Position numbers and translations under genes: made by a program | Part shown: piece by piece, positions 28,789-39,481 of the stretch | Layout of the letters: every line of letters starts with the position of its first letter | Numbering within the stretch: position 1 is the first letter of the stretch | From: Scheffersomyces stipitis CBS 6054 | Lineage: Eukaryota > Ascomycota > Pichiomycetes > Serinales > Debaryomycetaceae | Length of the DNA stretch: 64,000 nucleotides | Assembly: GCF_000209165.1 (NCBI RefSeq) | Contig: NC_009045.1 | Coordinates: forward strand, 124,001 to 188,000 | Direction of reading: 5' to 3' | The notes under the pieces: generated by a model | Told to the model about the DNA's origin: nothing | Databases searched by the model: none | Seen by the model: only the letters and a program-made list of their open reading frames with translations

Positions 28789-30750
28789 CTAAGGCTGGCC
28801 GTCGCCATCTCTATGGTTTCTTCTATTATTGCTACCACTTCCGTTGTTGCCGTTGCTGGATCCATTGGGCAAAGTATCCAACAACACTGGTTTCAACACC
28901 TGTTCGTCAAAACGAGTGAACCATTTGGCGTGTTCTTCAGCACTCAAGAAAGCTCCCAATACACCACCAAAGTTGTTATCTCCGTTTGAAGACAACGGAA
29001 TATTGTTGGAACCAGTCAACAAATCGTCTACATCACTTGTGACAAATTCGTCTTCGTCTTCATCATCGTTGGCGAGGTTGTTGTCGATCAAGCTGTTGGC
29101 ACTATTGGAGTTTGAGTTAGGATATTGGCCAGCCAAGCTAGGGTTCGAGATACCTCTGAGATCATCCTTATAAGGTGTCTTGGGTACTCTGCTTGGGTTG
29201 TTGTAGCGTCTATTGCCTAAAGCCGAAGGTGTATTAGACAAGGGTAAACGAGGAGCTTCAATATCGAAGTCATCGTCAGAGTCGTTACTTTCATCGATAC
29301 AGCCAATCTTAATTCCCAAGATTTCCAACATTGAAGCCGTAGTACCACCGAACAAAATCACGGTTAATACTACAACTACTAACACTGTGGCCAATAATGT
29401 CCACTTAGCCTCACCCTGGATACCCATGGCTAAAGCAACACCGACTGCCCCTCTTAAGCCAGCCCAGAAAATCATCATCTGGTACGAATGGCTGATCTCA
29501 TCCGGCAAAGATTGGGCAGAAATGTTACCGTTGAGAGCGTTTCTGGTGTTGAACTTCTCGAATCTAGCCTTGTAGAAGAAATTAAGGAAACGAGAAAGAG
29601 GAAATACGGCAGACCATCTGGCGATACAGATAGAGATGAAAGTAATGATAATCAATAAGGGTTTAAACACCAATTCTACCTCTGTGAAAAGCGACAAACC
29701 CAAGTAGATAAAGATGAAATTCTCTGACAATTGTGCCAACAACTGGAAGATATATTTGGTAGCGATTTGGGTTCTTCTCGACATGTTGAAGTAAGCGTAG
29801 TGCTTCAAGGTGATTCCACAGAATAGCAATGAGACAATACCTGACATATGGGCACCGTTGGAGAAGAAGTACGACTCATAAGCAAATAAGAGCACCAAAC
29901 AGGTTTCAATCTGAGGGTATCGTCTAATGTGCGAATGCTTAAGAATCAAGGCTACAAAGATACCAATGAGAATACCAATGATGGTGGAGATGGTGAAGGA
30001 CATCAAGAACAAGCCGATACCTTCAAAGAACGACGAGAAATGTACTGGGTGGCCGTGGAACTTCTGGCAAGTCTCGAACATAACAATAGAAATAGCGTCG
30101 TTCAACAACGATTCGCCAAAGATAATGGTATAAAGCTTGGGATCGACCTTGTATGCGTTGAAGATGGATAAGATGGTCACAGGGTCTGTAGCAGAAAGGG
30201 TGGCACCTACAGCAAGAGCATCTACAAACTCTAGTGAAATTCCGTCGAGACCCAACGATGTCCATATGTACAATATGGTTCCCAACACAAGAGCTGAAAG
30301 AAACGTTCCCGGGATGGCAAACGTCAAGATGGAGCCGAGATTACGGAAGAAGTTCGCCTGGTGAAGCTCATATCCGGAGTTCAAGATAATGGGAGGCAAC
30401 AAGATGTTGAAGAAATAGCCTGAGTTGAACTTGACAGCGTCTTGGATGTAGTGGCCCGGACTGATACGGATGATAAGACCTACGATCATTCCATAGAAGA
30501 TGGACAAGACTGTTTCGTGGATGGCTTTGATACGTCTCTGTTGGAGAAAGTACGAGGACCACAACGCAGCACAGAGCAACAGGAGCAAGATGAAAAGTGC
30601 CCACGAAGAGAAGATTTCTTCGGTGACGGGATTTGTATCATCGAGATGGTCGTCTGGGGTAGACATATCAGGAGTGTCTTCGTCCAAATCAGCGGACGGA
30701 AGAGCTCGCCTTACCAACTGTTTTGCAGCGAATAGTACTATACTGGACAT
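28789..30750 (-). CDS. NHX1: Endosomal/prevacuolar Na+(K+)/H+ exchanger
   Basis: The 653-residue protein is a CPA1-family cation/proton antiporter. About 12 membrane helices run from residue 50 to 490. Key family elements are the FFNILLPPIILNSGYELH amiloride-site region, the ND pair in FGESLLNDAISIVMFE, and FWAGLRGAVGVALAMG. The cytosolic tail is about 160 residues long, acidic and Asn/Ser-rich. Nhx1 exchanges luminal H+ for Na+ or K+ in late endosomes, setting pH, vesicle traffic and salt tolerance. The N terminus lacks a strong cleavable signal but has a hydrophobic helix near 50-70 after an acidic stretch. Confidence 0.95.
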   Translation of the reverse strand: MSSIVLFAAKQLVRRALPSADLDEDTPDMSTPDDHLDDTNPVTEEIFSSWALFILLLLLCAALWSSYFLQQRRIKAIHETVLSIFYGMIVGLIIRISPGHYIQDAVKFNSGYFFNILLPPIILNSGYELHQANFFRNLGSILTFAIPGTFLSALVLGTILYIWTSLGLDGISLEFVDALAVGATLSATDPVTILSIFNAYKVDPKLYTIIFGESLLNDAISIVMFETCQKFHGHPVHFSSFFEGIGLFLMSFTISTIIGILIGIFVALILKHSHIRRYPQIETCLVLLFAYESYFFSNGAHMSGIVSLLFCGITLKHYAYFNMSRRTQIATKYIFQLLAQLSENFIFIYLGLSLFTEVELVFKPLLIIITFISICIARWSAVFPLSRFLNFFYKARFEKFNTRNALNGNISAQSLPDEISHSYQMMIFWAGLRGAVGVALAMGIQGEAKWTLLATVLVVVVLTVILFGGTTASMLEILGIKIGCIDESNDSDDDFDIEAPRLPLSNTPSALGNRRYNNPSRVPKTPYKDDLRGISNPSLAGQYPNSNSNSANSLIDNNLANDDEDEDEFVTSDVDDLLTGSNNIPLSSNGDNNFGGVLGAFLSAEEHAKWFTRFDEQVLKPVLLDTLPNGSSNGNNGSGSNNRRNHRDGDGQP

Positions 30751-31201
30751 TATAAAGCTGAAGAATACAGTGTTTAGTTTTATTCAAAATTTTTGAGGGT
30801 CGAAAGTAAGTAGACAGTGATGATGACAATGAAGTAATGTACGATCCAAGACTGTGGATTACGCGTGAAACAAGGAAGGGCACGTATGGATACAGCCTGG
30901 AAGAAGAAGTAGCATTTGTTAAAGACACATAGGTGAATCTGGATACGAAATATGACATTTGCATGTGCAGGAGCTGGAGTAGGAGGCTTTGGATCAGAGC
31001 GTGACAGAAGAGTGCTAAAGAGCGGTGGAGAGAGACTTAGAGATAGTAATTGCTCAATTGGTTGCTAACGGAGTCAGTGAGTGTGGCGGATATAGTGGAG
31101 TCCAGTTGTGGTTTGTAATAACATGAATAGTGGTGATAAGCTGCTAACAGTATATAATGCCGTTCTAGGAATTTCCGTTAGAGGAGCGCGTAAGAAAACA
31201 G

Positions 31202-31297
31202 TTAGTGAGGAAATTGGTGAGAAAACAGACTGATTAGTGAGATTTAGCGAGAAAACGTGAGAAGTAGCGCGAACCACTGCGAATGATAATTAGTGAG
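31202..31297 (+). repeat. Degenerate TTAG(T/C)GAG repeat zone
   Basis: TTAGTGAG occurs at 31202, 31234 and 31290, and TTAGCGAG at 31244, interspersed with GTGAGAAAA and CGAGAAAA. Spacing is irregular (10-46 bp). It lies about 450-550 bp upstream of NHX1. Confidence 0.65.
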
Positions 31298-32469
31298 AAA
31301 ATTAGGACTCCGTGAGCCGTGCTTATTCCCTATTTAGTGAACGAGGTCTCCTAAAGTCTGGGAGAAGCAATACACATCAAGTAGACTCCAGACTGTAGCC
31401 TCGACACAAACAATAGCTAGAAAATACGGAAACCTCAGGCTGCCCATCGTAATATCAGCCCCCTAAAGACTCCATTGTCTTCCTCCGTCTGCGCAGTCAG
31501 ACTATGGGTGTGCCTGACAATCAGATCTGGTTGAAAATTCAGTTGCGAATCTCATTCTTGAGAGACAAAGCCGATAGGACAATTTGCGGATAAGGGTGAT
31601 TCATTCCAGAATTTTACATCTACAATCTGATCTTGGAAATAGCATAACTTCATGAATTTTACGATTGAAAGGATTTTTCTCTTTGCATTTTGCTGCTAGA
31701 AAGCGTTACTCGTCTTTCAAGTGTTATCTTTCAAAGTGTTCAGGAGAAAGTACATCTAAAAAATATCAACGAGCAGATGTATGAGAAGGGAATCTTCCAC
31801 TAATACAATAAGTTTGCCCGATTATTATTAATTGCTGAAGGCTTCAAATTTAGAGAAGAGCTCTATAGACTATTCCTTGCAACGAAATCACTTGAAATTC
31901 CGTCAGTCGTACGTTAATGTTGTGCCTCGGATTGGACCATGCATTATGTTTCATTTGATCGTTAATCTACGGGCAGCCCAATGCTTCGAAATGTCTAAAT
32001 CATCTAAATCCCACACTCATCGCCTTCTCTCCTCGTGAAGCTCGACACTACAATATGGCCTAATTTCACGCAGCTATCTATGCGCCAAACATCCATTCAA
32101 ACCACACTTCTACGGTGGGTATAATGCGGCGCTACCGAATTTCGCCAAGTATGAATACAATACGCTTATGATGTTGTTGAAGATTGTGTCATAGGCTGTT
32201 GGAAGTGGAAGAATCCTCATTGTTCCTCATCCCTTGGGTTACCGCATCGTCCTCCGACTATCCTGTGATTTACACCTCATTGCAGATACTAATCAGATTT
32301 ACCCCCTACTCCTGAGCATGGAACTGCAACTTCACTTGCTCAAATTCACAGTGGACAGCCACGGCTAACGAGTACATGCCAGCCAGAGAGAGAACAACCA
32401 TAAGAATCACCCCTGCCCGAAGCAGCTGCCTCTTCTAGAAACTGATGGAAAGGAGTTGATTAAAGAAAG

Positions 32470-32477
32470 TCACGTGA
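32470..32477. promoter_or_regulatory. TCACGTGA palindrome
   Basis: A perfect 8-bp TCACGTGA palindrome (Cbf1-type E-box) lies 758 bp upstream of SLY41. The distance makes a role uncertain. Confidence 0.35.
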
Positions 32478-33234
32478 GGTGTCTACCAATATAGCTAGTC
32501 TGTGGCCCGATTAGGCGCATCTCTTCTCTTGATGTAGGAACACGCCAGGAAAAAGCAATTCTGTATTTGTGATTTATTTATATACATTTTTTTTATCTCA
32601 TTATTTACACCAGCAAAAAAAATAGTAAATTTTCTATCTGGAATTGATGATTTTTTTCACAGCAATTTTCACACAACAACATTGAAGTCTTTTTTGGAAG
32701 ATTCCAGGATATATAACACTTCTTCCTTGCTGTCCTTGTCCGTCTAGCATTTTGTTCAGCTATCATTTGACTTATTTCAGTCTAACTTTTCCGTCCCAGA
32801 TCCAGCCGTCTCTCGAACGCCTCTTTCCGCCATACTAGCCAAAGTCTGTTTGTGTGCATTAAGTTAAATTTTCTGGCCACGAGTGTTGGGTTAAATTCGA
32901 AGTTCGAGCATCCAGAAGCCTTCACAAGTTAAGCCTTAAAGTTTGGTACGATTCCTCGAAAACAACAGCAAGCAATTTGTTTCTATAAAACCACCAGTGA
33001 TTCAGACATTGCCACGAATCTTTAATTGTCATTACAAAGTGAAGTCCACAAAATCAACTCGAAATTCTTCTATTGATTTGTAAAGACAACCAGCACGACA
33101 ATAAACTAACTACAATAAAATCACCGCAACATCTACACTTGTGTTCTTATAGAATTATATCCCTGTAGTATTGTTATATCATCGCATCAATTACTTCCTT
33201 TCAATCGTCACGTTATTCTTCATCATACTTCACC

Positions 33235-34584
33235 ATGAGTGCTAACCCTTCAATTGAAAACCTTTCCGTGCTCCAGCATGGAAGCTCGAATCCCCATCCG
33301 TTGTACTCGTCGAGTCAGATCAACCCAAACAACTCTATGACGAACTTGCTGAATGTCTCGAATTCAAAGCATTTCTACCAGCCTGCTCCATCCAAGAGGA
33401 TCAACTTGGCCAACTACAACACGCTGCCTCGTAGCCAAGTGCAGCTTCCGTTAACTCCTCCTTTGTCGAAATCATCGTCACCTATCAGGGAAACTCGTAA
33501 ACCTTTTGCCAACACCAGTTTCACATCTGCAACGTTATCGGCTTCCTCCAAATGGTATCTCAGCTGGCTACCTCCGATAGACGTGAAGGTTCTGGTGTTG
33601 TGTATCAACTGGTACTTGTTCTCCATAGTGTCGTCCAATTCCACTAAGATTATCTTGACGAACTTCAAGTACCCGATTACATTGACAGAGTTCCAGTTCT
33701 TCCTCAACTTCTCTATGTGTTTGTTGTTGTTGGTTGTATTGGGTTTAAAGCCTGATTTGATACCGTATTTCCCTCGTGGTGTCCTTCCCAAGGATTTGTC
33801 CATAAGTAAATTCGTGGTACCTACCCCATTGATCTTGTCGACAACGTTGCCAATGGGGGGCTTCCAGTTCATCGGGCACTTGACAAGTCATAAGGCTACG
33901 TCGTTAATTCCTGTTTCATTAGTTCATACTGTCAAATCGTTGTCTCCAATGGTAACAGTCATGATTTACAGAGTCTTGTTTAAAGCCAAGTATAGAATGG
34001 TCACTTACGTCACGTTGTTGCCCTTGATTGCAGGAATCATGTTGACTTGCTACAAGAAGTCGTCTTCTTCGGGAGGTAATGGCAGCTACTACGTCACTGG
34101 TTTGGTGTATGCCTTTGTTTCAATGTTGATCTTTGTCTCGCAAAATATCTTTGCCAAAAAGAGATTGACTATCGAACCAGAAAAGTTGTTGCCTTCCAAC
34201 AAGAGCGAGGATGACGAAAAAGTCGACAAGTTGACCATTTTGTTCTACTGTTCCCTCATTGGTTTCACAGCCACCATCCCTGTATACTTGTTCCTGGAAC
34301 TTTTCTCGAACGAACACTTTTCGTTGACGCAGTTGACAAGCTCGACATTTTTACTTATCCTCATGAATGGATGTAGCCACTTTTTCCAGTCGTTGCTTGC
34401 GTTCCAAATCTTGGGCATGGTTAGTCCCATCAACTATTCCATCGCCAATATATTGAAGAGAATCTTCATCATCTCCATCTCGTTCTTCTGGGAAAGCAAG
34501 AATTTCTCGAATACCCAGCAACTCGGATTAGTCCTCACTATTTTCGGCTTGTACTGTTACGACAGATGGGGCACTTCCCGTTAG
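33235..34584 (+). CDS. SLY41: Triose-phosphate-transporter-family protein Sly41
   Basis: The 449-residue protein has a polar Ser/Asn/Pro-rich N terminus (1-110) and about ten membrane helices from residue 115 on. It belongs to the TPT/nucleotide-sugar transporter superfamily, with NWYLFSIVSSNSTKIIL, the SLVHTVKSLSPMVTV helix and the C-terminal NILKRIFIIS block. This pattern is that of yeast Sly41, an ER membrane protein whose overproduction bypasses loss of the Rab Ypt1; its transport substrate is not established. The gene converges on YHM2, with 167 bp between stop codons. Confidence 0.9.
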   Translation: MSANPSIENLSVLQHGSSNPHPLYSSSQINPNNSMTNLLNVSNSKHFYQPAPSKRINLANYNTLPRSQVQLPLTPPLSKSSSPIRETRKPFANTSFTSATLSASSKWYLSWLPPIDVKVLVLCINWYLFSIVSSNSTKIILTNFKYPITLTEFQFFLNFSMCLLLLVVLGLKPDLIPYFPRGVLPKDLSISKFVVPTPLILSTTLPMGGFQFIGHLTSHKATSLIPVSLVHTVKSLSPMVTVMIYRVLFKAKYRMVTYVTLLPLIAGIMLTCYKKSSSSGGNGSYYVTGLVYAFVSMLIFVSQNIFAKKRLTIEPEKLLPSNKSEDDEKVDKLTILFYCSLIGFTATIPVYLFLELFSNEHFSLTQLTSSTFLLILMNGCSHFFQSLLAFQILGMVSPINYSIANILKRIFIISISFFWESKNFSNTQQLGLVLTIFGLYCYDRWGTSR

Positions 34585-34751
34585 AACATTGCATAAACAC
34601 ATTATCATCACGATATTAAATACCATCATACCATGATTGCGATCTCTTCACATCATAATCATCATCGTTACATATTCTTCTAGTTCTAGCTCTGTATTAT
34701 TTAGAAACGTCAATCGAAAAGTTGAGTTTTAGTATAAAGTATCTATGTAGG

Positions 34752-35657
34752 CTAATGACCAGCACCGTCGGCATTCAACATTCTCTTGAAGATATCTCCA
34801 AAGGCGACCATAAACACTGTTTGCCAGACACCCAACCCAATTCTGGGGGTGACACCACGGTACAAACCCTTGATCCCGTTGTTCAGGTAGATATACTGAG
34901 CCGTACTGAGCACACCCAAGTTCTTGGGTCTGTTTGGATCTTTTGTCTTGGATTGCATCTCGACTCTGATCACTTCAATAGGCTGATTCCAGGCAGACAA
35001 ACCACCACCAATAACAGATGCAAGGATCTTTTCTATGGCAGTCAACTTCTGGTCTTCACCCTTTTTGTTGATCTTTCTGATAGTTTCTTCGGCCAATCTG
35101 GAAAATCCAAATCTGGAACCCCAATTGGTCATCTGTCTGATAGCTACAGCATTGACACCCTTATTTATACCTCTGATACCTTCCTTCTTGTAGATCTCCT
35201 TAAAAACTTGGAACGACGTCTGCTGAGGAACTCCAGCAGTAGCAACCTGTTTGGATCTCGTGATCTCGACGGTCTTCATACAAGTACAGAATCCCATAGT
35301 CAAGTAAGCCTGAGCTAAACCACCTGAGACACCTCCTCCCATACCAGCGACAAAGTTGTTGGCGCCCAACTTCCTAAACTGGTATTCGGCTTCGGCAGAA
35401 ACAAACAACAAAACAGCACCCTTAGTAGAGGCCTCGATCCAGGCCCAAGGAATCAATCCCTGGTAGAAACCAAGAGGACCACCTCTGGACCATACCAACT
35501 TAATGGCTTGTGGCATAGTGATCGATCTGTTCGCAGCCATGGTAGTCTTGGTGACTTCCAACGGCTGGCCCAAAGTGGTCACTTCAGCCATGTTCAAGCC
35601 AGCACCCAACAAGATGTTGGAGAAGTTGATGGGTTTCTTTTCGATTTTGTTAGACAT
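34752..35657 (-). CDS. YHM2: Mitochondrial citrate/oxoglutarate carrier
   Basis: The 301-residue protein is a six-helix mitochondrial carrier and follows S. cerevisiae Yhm2 almost residue by residue: [88 protein letters not shown] and [16 protein letters not shown]. The last block is a carrier signature motif in its third repeat. Yhm2 exchanges citrate for 2-oxoglutarate across the inner membrane, supplying cytosolic NADPH through a citrate-oxoglutarate shuttle. It was first found bound to mitochondrial DNA. The start at 35657 matches the family length. Confidence 0.96.
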   Translation of the reverse strand: MSNKIEKKPINFSNILLGAGLNMAEVTTLGQPLEVTKTTMAANRSITMPQAIKLVWSRGGPLGFYQGLIPWAWIEASTKGAVLLFVSAEAEYQFRKLGANNFVAGMGGGVSGGLAQAYLTMGFCTCMKTVEITRSKQVATAGVPQQTSFQVFKEIYKKEGIRGINKGVNAVAIRQMTNWGSRFGFSRLAEETIRKINKKGEDQKLTAIEKILASVIGGGLSAWNQPIEVIRVEMQSKTKDPNRPKNLGVLSTAQYIYLNNGIKGLYRGVTPRIGLGVWQTVFMVAFGDIFKRMLNADGAGH

Positions 35658-35948
35658 GATGGATGAAGAAATGAATAAGGAATAGATATTTGAATTTCAA
35701 ATTCAATTGTCAAAGAACAACTTCGTCTATGTTGTTACTGTCTACGCCAGAAACCAGAAGCTATCAGAGATGCTGGATCAGAGAAGCTGGAGACTGAAAA
35801 GCAAAAAACGTTTGAAAAATTGAAGTCGACTCTGATAGCGATACCGAAAAAATCATCTCCATATCTAGTCTATCTGCAGGTGCTGATTCCAGTGATTCGG
35901 GGAAGTTAGGGATTGCCAGCGCGGCAATACACGATAATGAGTCATGTG

Positions 35949-35958
35949 CCGGCGCCGG
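35949..35958. promoter_or_regulatory. GC palindrome with CGG/CCG half-sites
   Basis: CCGGCGCCGG is a perfect palindrome inside a 29-bp stretch with several CGG and CCG triplets, unusual in this AT-rich spacer. Such triplets are half-sites of zinc-cluster (Zn2Cys6) regulators. It lies about 290 bp upstream of YHM2. Confidence 0.4.
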
Positions 35959-36698
35959 TGCCGAACCGGAGCCAGAGATACAAGAAAACATGGTGGAGCA
36001 AAAGAGGAGAAAGTGGAGAGAGAAGAGACGAGGCTGGGTGAAAATGCTAACAGAAGAGCAGGAATATGGTGGTAGACGGAAATGGACATTTTAGTTGTAC
36101 AATCTTTGTTTTTAGATAGTCCAAATAGAGATGTGGTACTTGCTCAAATGTTTTAGTGAATTGCGCCAGTTAAAGAGCCAGTTGCGTACAAAGAATATTG
36201 TGTGAATGAATCAGTATGTACAAGAATACAGTGGAATACTGCCGTTTGGTGTAGCTATTTTAACTTGGGGGTTGCAACATTTGTGCTGCAGCAGTCTGTA
36301 CGTCTTGAAAAATAAGTGTTCCATTTTGCACCCGTTTTTTCCATACATCCTCTCACCATTACTGGAACCGGTAAAGTGCAACTGGGTTGTGTCTCGATAG
36401 CCATGCTTGATGAGAATTGCAACCGAGTACTAAATACCAAAAATAAATGCTTATCTAGTTGTAATTCGTAGGAAGGCTTGCTACTATTAGCTAAATTTTG
36501 AAATTCGTGATTTTTCGCAGCAATACCGTAGAATCAAATACAATGTCGTACCCCAGCTAACACGAAATAGACACAAGTGACTAACGAAGATTGGAATTTA
36601 ACCACAATACTACATATCCCCAACTTCAAAAACTCCATTAAACATACTTTTATTCTACTTTCTCTTACATACAAATGGGCATGTTATCGTTTATAGTA

Positions 36699-36706
36699 TC
36701 ACGTGA
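36699..36706. promoter_or_regulatory. TCACGTGA palindrome upstream of SEC9
   Basis: A perfect TCACGTGA E-box lies 133 bp upstream of the SEC9 start and about 70 bp upstream of the TATATATA box, a position suited to an activator site. Confidence 0.5.
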
Positions 36707-36838
36707 CTATATACGCATGATACACAGCACAACAAAAATCAATGATCTATTTCACCTCAGTCCAGCCTGCCTTCATCTATATATAGCAGCCCTTTCTTCT
36801 CCAAAGTCCACATACATCTTCAAATCATAATAGCAAAG

Positions 36839-38221
36839 ATGGGTATCAAGAAGATGTTCCAGAAAAAGGAGCCAACCGAAGAGGAAATAAGATCCAACTT
36901 GGTCAACCTGGGAATTTCCACCAAGACAACTACAGCAGGCGGAAGGCAGGAGAAGTTCGGTGCTTTCCGTAGTTATGCCCAGGAAAGAAGCAACAACAGA
37001 CAAGGATTAGCGCCAGTCAACCCTTATGCAAATGTTGGCCAAACAGCTCCAGGATCTAATCCTTATGCTAATGGCGCAAATGGGAATGCTAGTGATGTCA
37101 ATAGTAACCCTTATGGCAATGGCACTAGCAATGGCAATGGAAACGGAAATGGAAATGCATACGGAAAGAGTCAATCTTCAAATCCATATGGATCGGCTAC
37201 TAACGGTGGTCAACAGTATCTGGGAGCAAATGGTCAGAGCCAAAGTAGTCCCTACGGAAGTTCTACATCGAGATCTTCAGCTGCATCACAAAGAGATCCA
37301 TACGCTCAAAGAACAGCCAGACCTAGCCGACATAGTACTACTGGTGCGCGCGATACTGAGTCGATTGATTTGAATGACGTATCGAGTGTGATGATTGAAA
37401 AGAGGAAGCCCGTTAGAAGTCAGCTTCGTCACGATGATGCGACATTAGATCTCAACGAAGACTTTGACGATATGAACCTCAACGACGAGGGCGACTTGGA
37501 CATTCCACAAGAGGAACAGGTCAACTCTGAAGATGAAGAAGTGGAGTCTATAAAACAAGATATACGGTTCGTTAAGCAGGAGTCGGTGGCTTCTACGAGA
37601 AACACGTTGAGAATGGCCCAGGAAGCGGATGCTTCTGCTACCAACACCATGGGAATGTTGGGAGCACAATCTGAGAGGTTGTACAATGCGGAACAGAACA
37701 TACTATTGTCTGAAACGCAGACGAGTATTGCTGAACAAAAGGTCGGTGAGCTCAGGCGATTGAACCGGTCGATTTTTGTGCCAGCTTACGGCAATCCGTT
37801 CAATAAGAAACTGAGATTACGTCAACAAGAAGAGAATATTAAGAATGCAAAAGCACAAGAAAAGTATATGCGTGAGAGCAATCGCCAGCAGATGTATGCC
37901 AGTGAACAGAGATTGAAGCTGGGTATCACCAACAATGCGACAAACTCCGAGGTGCACCAGAAGTATGCTGGAGAAAAGCATTTGGATGCGGCCAAGCGTT
38001 ACCAATTTGAAAACGACTCGGAAGATGATGACATGGAAAAGGAGATTGCCGGCAACTTGGACCAGATTGGATTATACGCTAAGAAGTTGAGTGCGTCTGC
38101 TAAGACTATGGGACAAGAGGTGGATAGCCAGAACGAGAGATTGAGAAAGATTGAAGAGGATGCTGATAGGTTGGATATCAATGTTCATATGAACAGTACG
38201 AGATTGAGCAACATTCGTTGA
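36839..38221 (+). CDS. SEC9: Plasma-membrane t-SNARE Sec9 (SNAP-25 homologue)
   Basis: The 460-residue protein starts MGIKKMFQKKEPTEEEIR, as in fungal Sec9. A disordered region (about 60-165) holds repeated NPY-type units (NPYAN, NPYGN, NPYGS, SPYGS, DPYAQ) within Asn/Gly/Ser sequence. Two SNARE helices follow, about 225-300 and 395-460, each with a Gln at the expected central layer. Sec9 pairs with Sso1/2 and Snc1/2 to drive fusion of Golgi vesicles with the plasma membrane, and is bound by Sro7. No membrane span or palmitoylation Cys cluster is present, as in yeast Sec9. AAT-GGC and AAT-GGA codon runs make the Asn-Gly tract prone to length change. Confidence 0.94.
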   Translation: MGIKKMFQKKEPTEEEIRSNLVNLGISTKTTTAGGRQEKFGAFRSYAQERSNNRQGLAPVNPYANVGQTAPGSNPYANGANGNASDVNSNPYGNGTSNGNGNGNGNAYGKSQSSNPYGSATNGGQQYLGANGQSQSSPYGSSTSRSSAASQRDPYAQRTARPSRHSTTGARDTESIDLNDVSSVMIEKRKPVRSQLRHDDATLDLNEDFDDMNLNDEGDLDIPQEEQVNSEDEEVESIKQDIRFVKQESVASTRNTLRMAQEADASATNTMGMLGAQSERLYNAEQNILLSETQTSIAEQKVGELRRLNRSIFVPAYGNPFNKKLRLRQQEENIKNAKAQEKYMRESNRQQMYASEQRLKLGITNNATNSEVHQKYAGEKHLDAAKRYQFENDSEDDDMEKEIAGNLDQIGLYAKKLSASAKTMGQEVDSQNERLRKIEEDADRLDINVHMNSTRLSNIR

Positions 38222-38539
38222 TTATAGATGGCTGCGCATAGAGAATGCAAGAATACTGTCGAAAGAGTATGGATACTGGTCTGGAGACAATTGTATAGTA
38301 ATATAGAACTATCGATGGTTTTGTAGAGCCGAGGATTGTAAAGTAAAGGATTTTTAGTGTGGAGAAATGCAGATTTTAGTGCTTCAAATACAGAGATGCT
38401 ACCTGCCATAGTAACACTCCAGAAATAGTGTAGCATGTGGCTTATTCTACATGCCGACTGTATAATGTTCGTGGGTACATAATGTAGATGCAAGAGTGTC
38501 TATATTTTGTACCAAGATCCATGTTAATTTCAGTTATCT

Positions 38540-39010
38540 TGTAAAGATTTAAAGACAGAAATTAGGGAGAGATAAGAGATCATGTCAATGAGCATTAGAA
38601 ATATCCAGAGAATTCACTATGAGAACTAGAAATAAATACAAGCATAAGAATCAACCAAGAGACTATGACAAACAATTAAATTAAACAAATATCATGAGAA
38701 TGGAGGAAATCACATATATAAAATCAATGGGTCCCAGTAGTTAAAAAGTCAGCTATGAGAATTTGTAAAATAGAGAAATTTGTAGATAAATAAACTATGA
38801 GAATTAATTCGGGAAACAGCTATTATGTGAAATCAACACTAGAATTGTAGAATAACTACGATGATAAAGACTATAAGATGAATATGGCAGAATTGAGTAA
38901 GAATGGGTATGAACGAAAAATATGAATGCATACTGGAGAGAATCAAAAAGCAAGAGACTGAACAGAATTAATTATCAGGAGCAGAATTAATTATCAAGAG
39001 AAATTGTAGA
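38540..39010 (+). repeat. Purine-rich zone with CTATGAGAA repeats and a 19-bp tandem duplication
   Basis: CTATGAGAA occurs at 38617, 38753 and 38795, with TCATGAGAA at 38692. CAGAATTAATTATCAGGAG (38963-38981) is followed directly by a copy with one change (38982-39000). G and A strongly outnumber C and T on the plus strand throughout. No known element was recognised. Confidence 0.7.
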
Positions 39011-39034
39011 TGAAAATTATATTCCAATTTAACA

Positions 39035-39481
39035 ATGAGTTCTTCAGACAGTTTCACATCTGAATTTCCAAGACGGTACTCCAGTGAAGTTCGCCATGGA
39101 AGACTCAATTGCGACTTCCTGTTTCGTCCTGAGTCTCGTATAGTTCGAAGTCCACTTGCCCGAGGCTCAGAGTTTCTTTTTACGACCCTGAGATATCCTG
39201 CTGATGAACGAGATTGTGAGCTCACACCGATGAGATTATCCGAACTCGCGGGCTTTGATTGGCCGCAAGAAGAGACATACATCCATACGCAATTGCTCCA
39301 GAAAGGGCTCCAGAAAGGGCTCCAGAACTTGTATAGTATAGCCGGGTTCCCCAGTGGGCCCCATGGCTGTCACATTCGCGCCGGGCATGTGGTGCACTCA
39401 GAAACGGCCAAGCTAAGCTGTGAAACTTCTATCGGTGCGGGTTGCTTCAGGATTTTCCATATTTCACGTTTGTCGAGCTAG
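39035..39481 (+). CDS. Hypothetical 148-residue open frame
   Basis: An ATG-initiated 148-codon frame begins right at the change from AT-rich to GC-richer sequence. It contains a 12-bp tandem repeat (GCTCCAGAAAGG, 2.75 copies, 39295-39327) that reads LQKG in frame. No domain, signal or homologue was recognised. It could be a species-specific gene, a relic or chance; only transcription or conservation data would decide. Confidence 0.22.
   Translation: MSSSDSFTSEFPRRYSSEVRHGRLNCDFLFRPESRIVRSPLARGSEFLFTTLRYPADERDCELTPMRLSELAGFDWPQEETYIHTQLLQKGLQKGLQNLYSIAGFPSGPHGCHIRAGHVVHSETAKLSCETSIGAGCFRIFHISRLSS
39295..39327 (+). repeat. 12-bp tandem repeat, 2.75 copies
   Basis: GCTCCAGAAAGG is repeated exactly at 39295-39306 and 39307-39318, then partly at 39319-39327. 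Confidence 0.9.

Larger units (their letters stand above)
30751..33234. other. 2.48-kb gene-free divergent region NHX1 / SLY41
   Basis: No supported gene lies here. Near NHX1 are an ACGCGT (30861-30866) and a zone of degenerate TTAG(T/C)GAG repeats (31202-31297). A TCACGTGA palindrome sits at 32470-32477. From about 32560 to the SLY41 start the sequence is rich in T tracts, then CA-rich, like a yeast promoter and leader. The middle part (31320-32460) is featureless to me. Confidence 0.6.
35658..36838. other. Divergent promoter region YHM2 / SEC9
   Basis: The 1.18 kb hold a GC-rich palindromic cluster at 35947-35975, a TTTCGCAGC 9-mer at 36513-36521, a TCACGTGA palindrome at 36699-36706 and a TATATATA box at 36778-36785 close to SEC9. 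No gene is supported; a 75-codon minus frame across the GC cluster is probably chance. Confidence 0.6.

Noticed and set aside
35764..35991. 75-codon minus frame across the GC cluster upstream of YHM2
   Set aside because: Product is low in information, and the frame sits in a promoter region.
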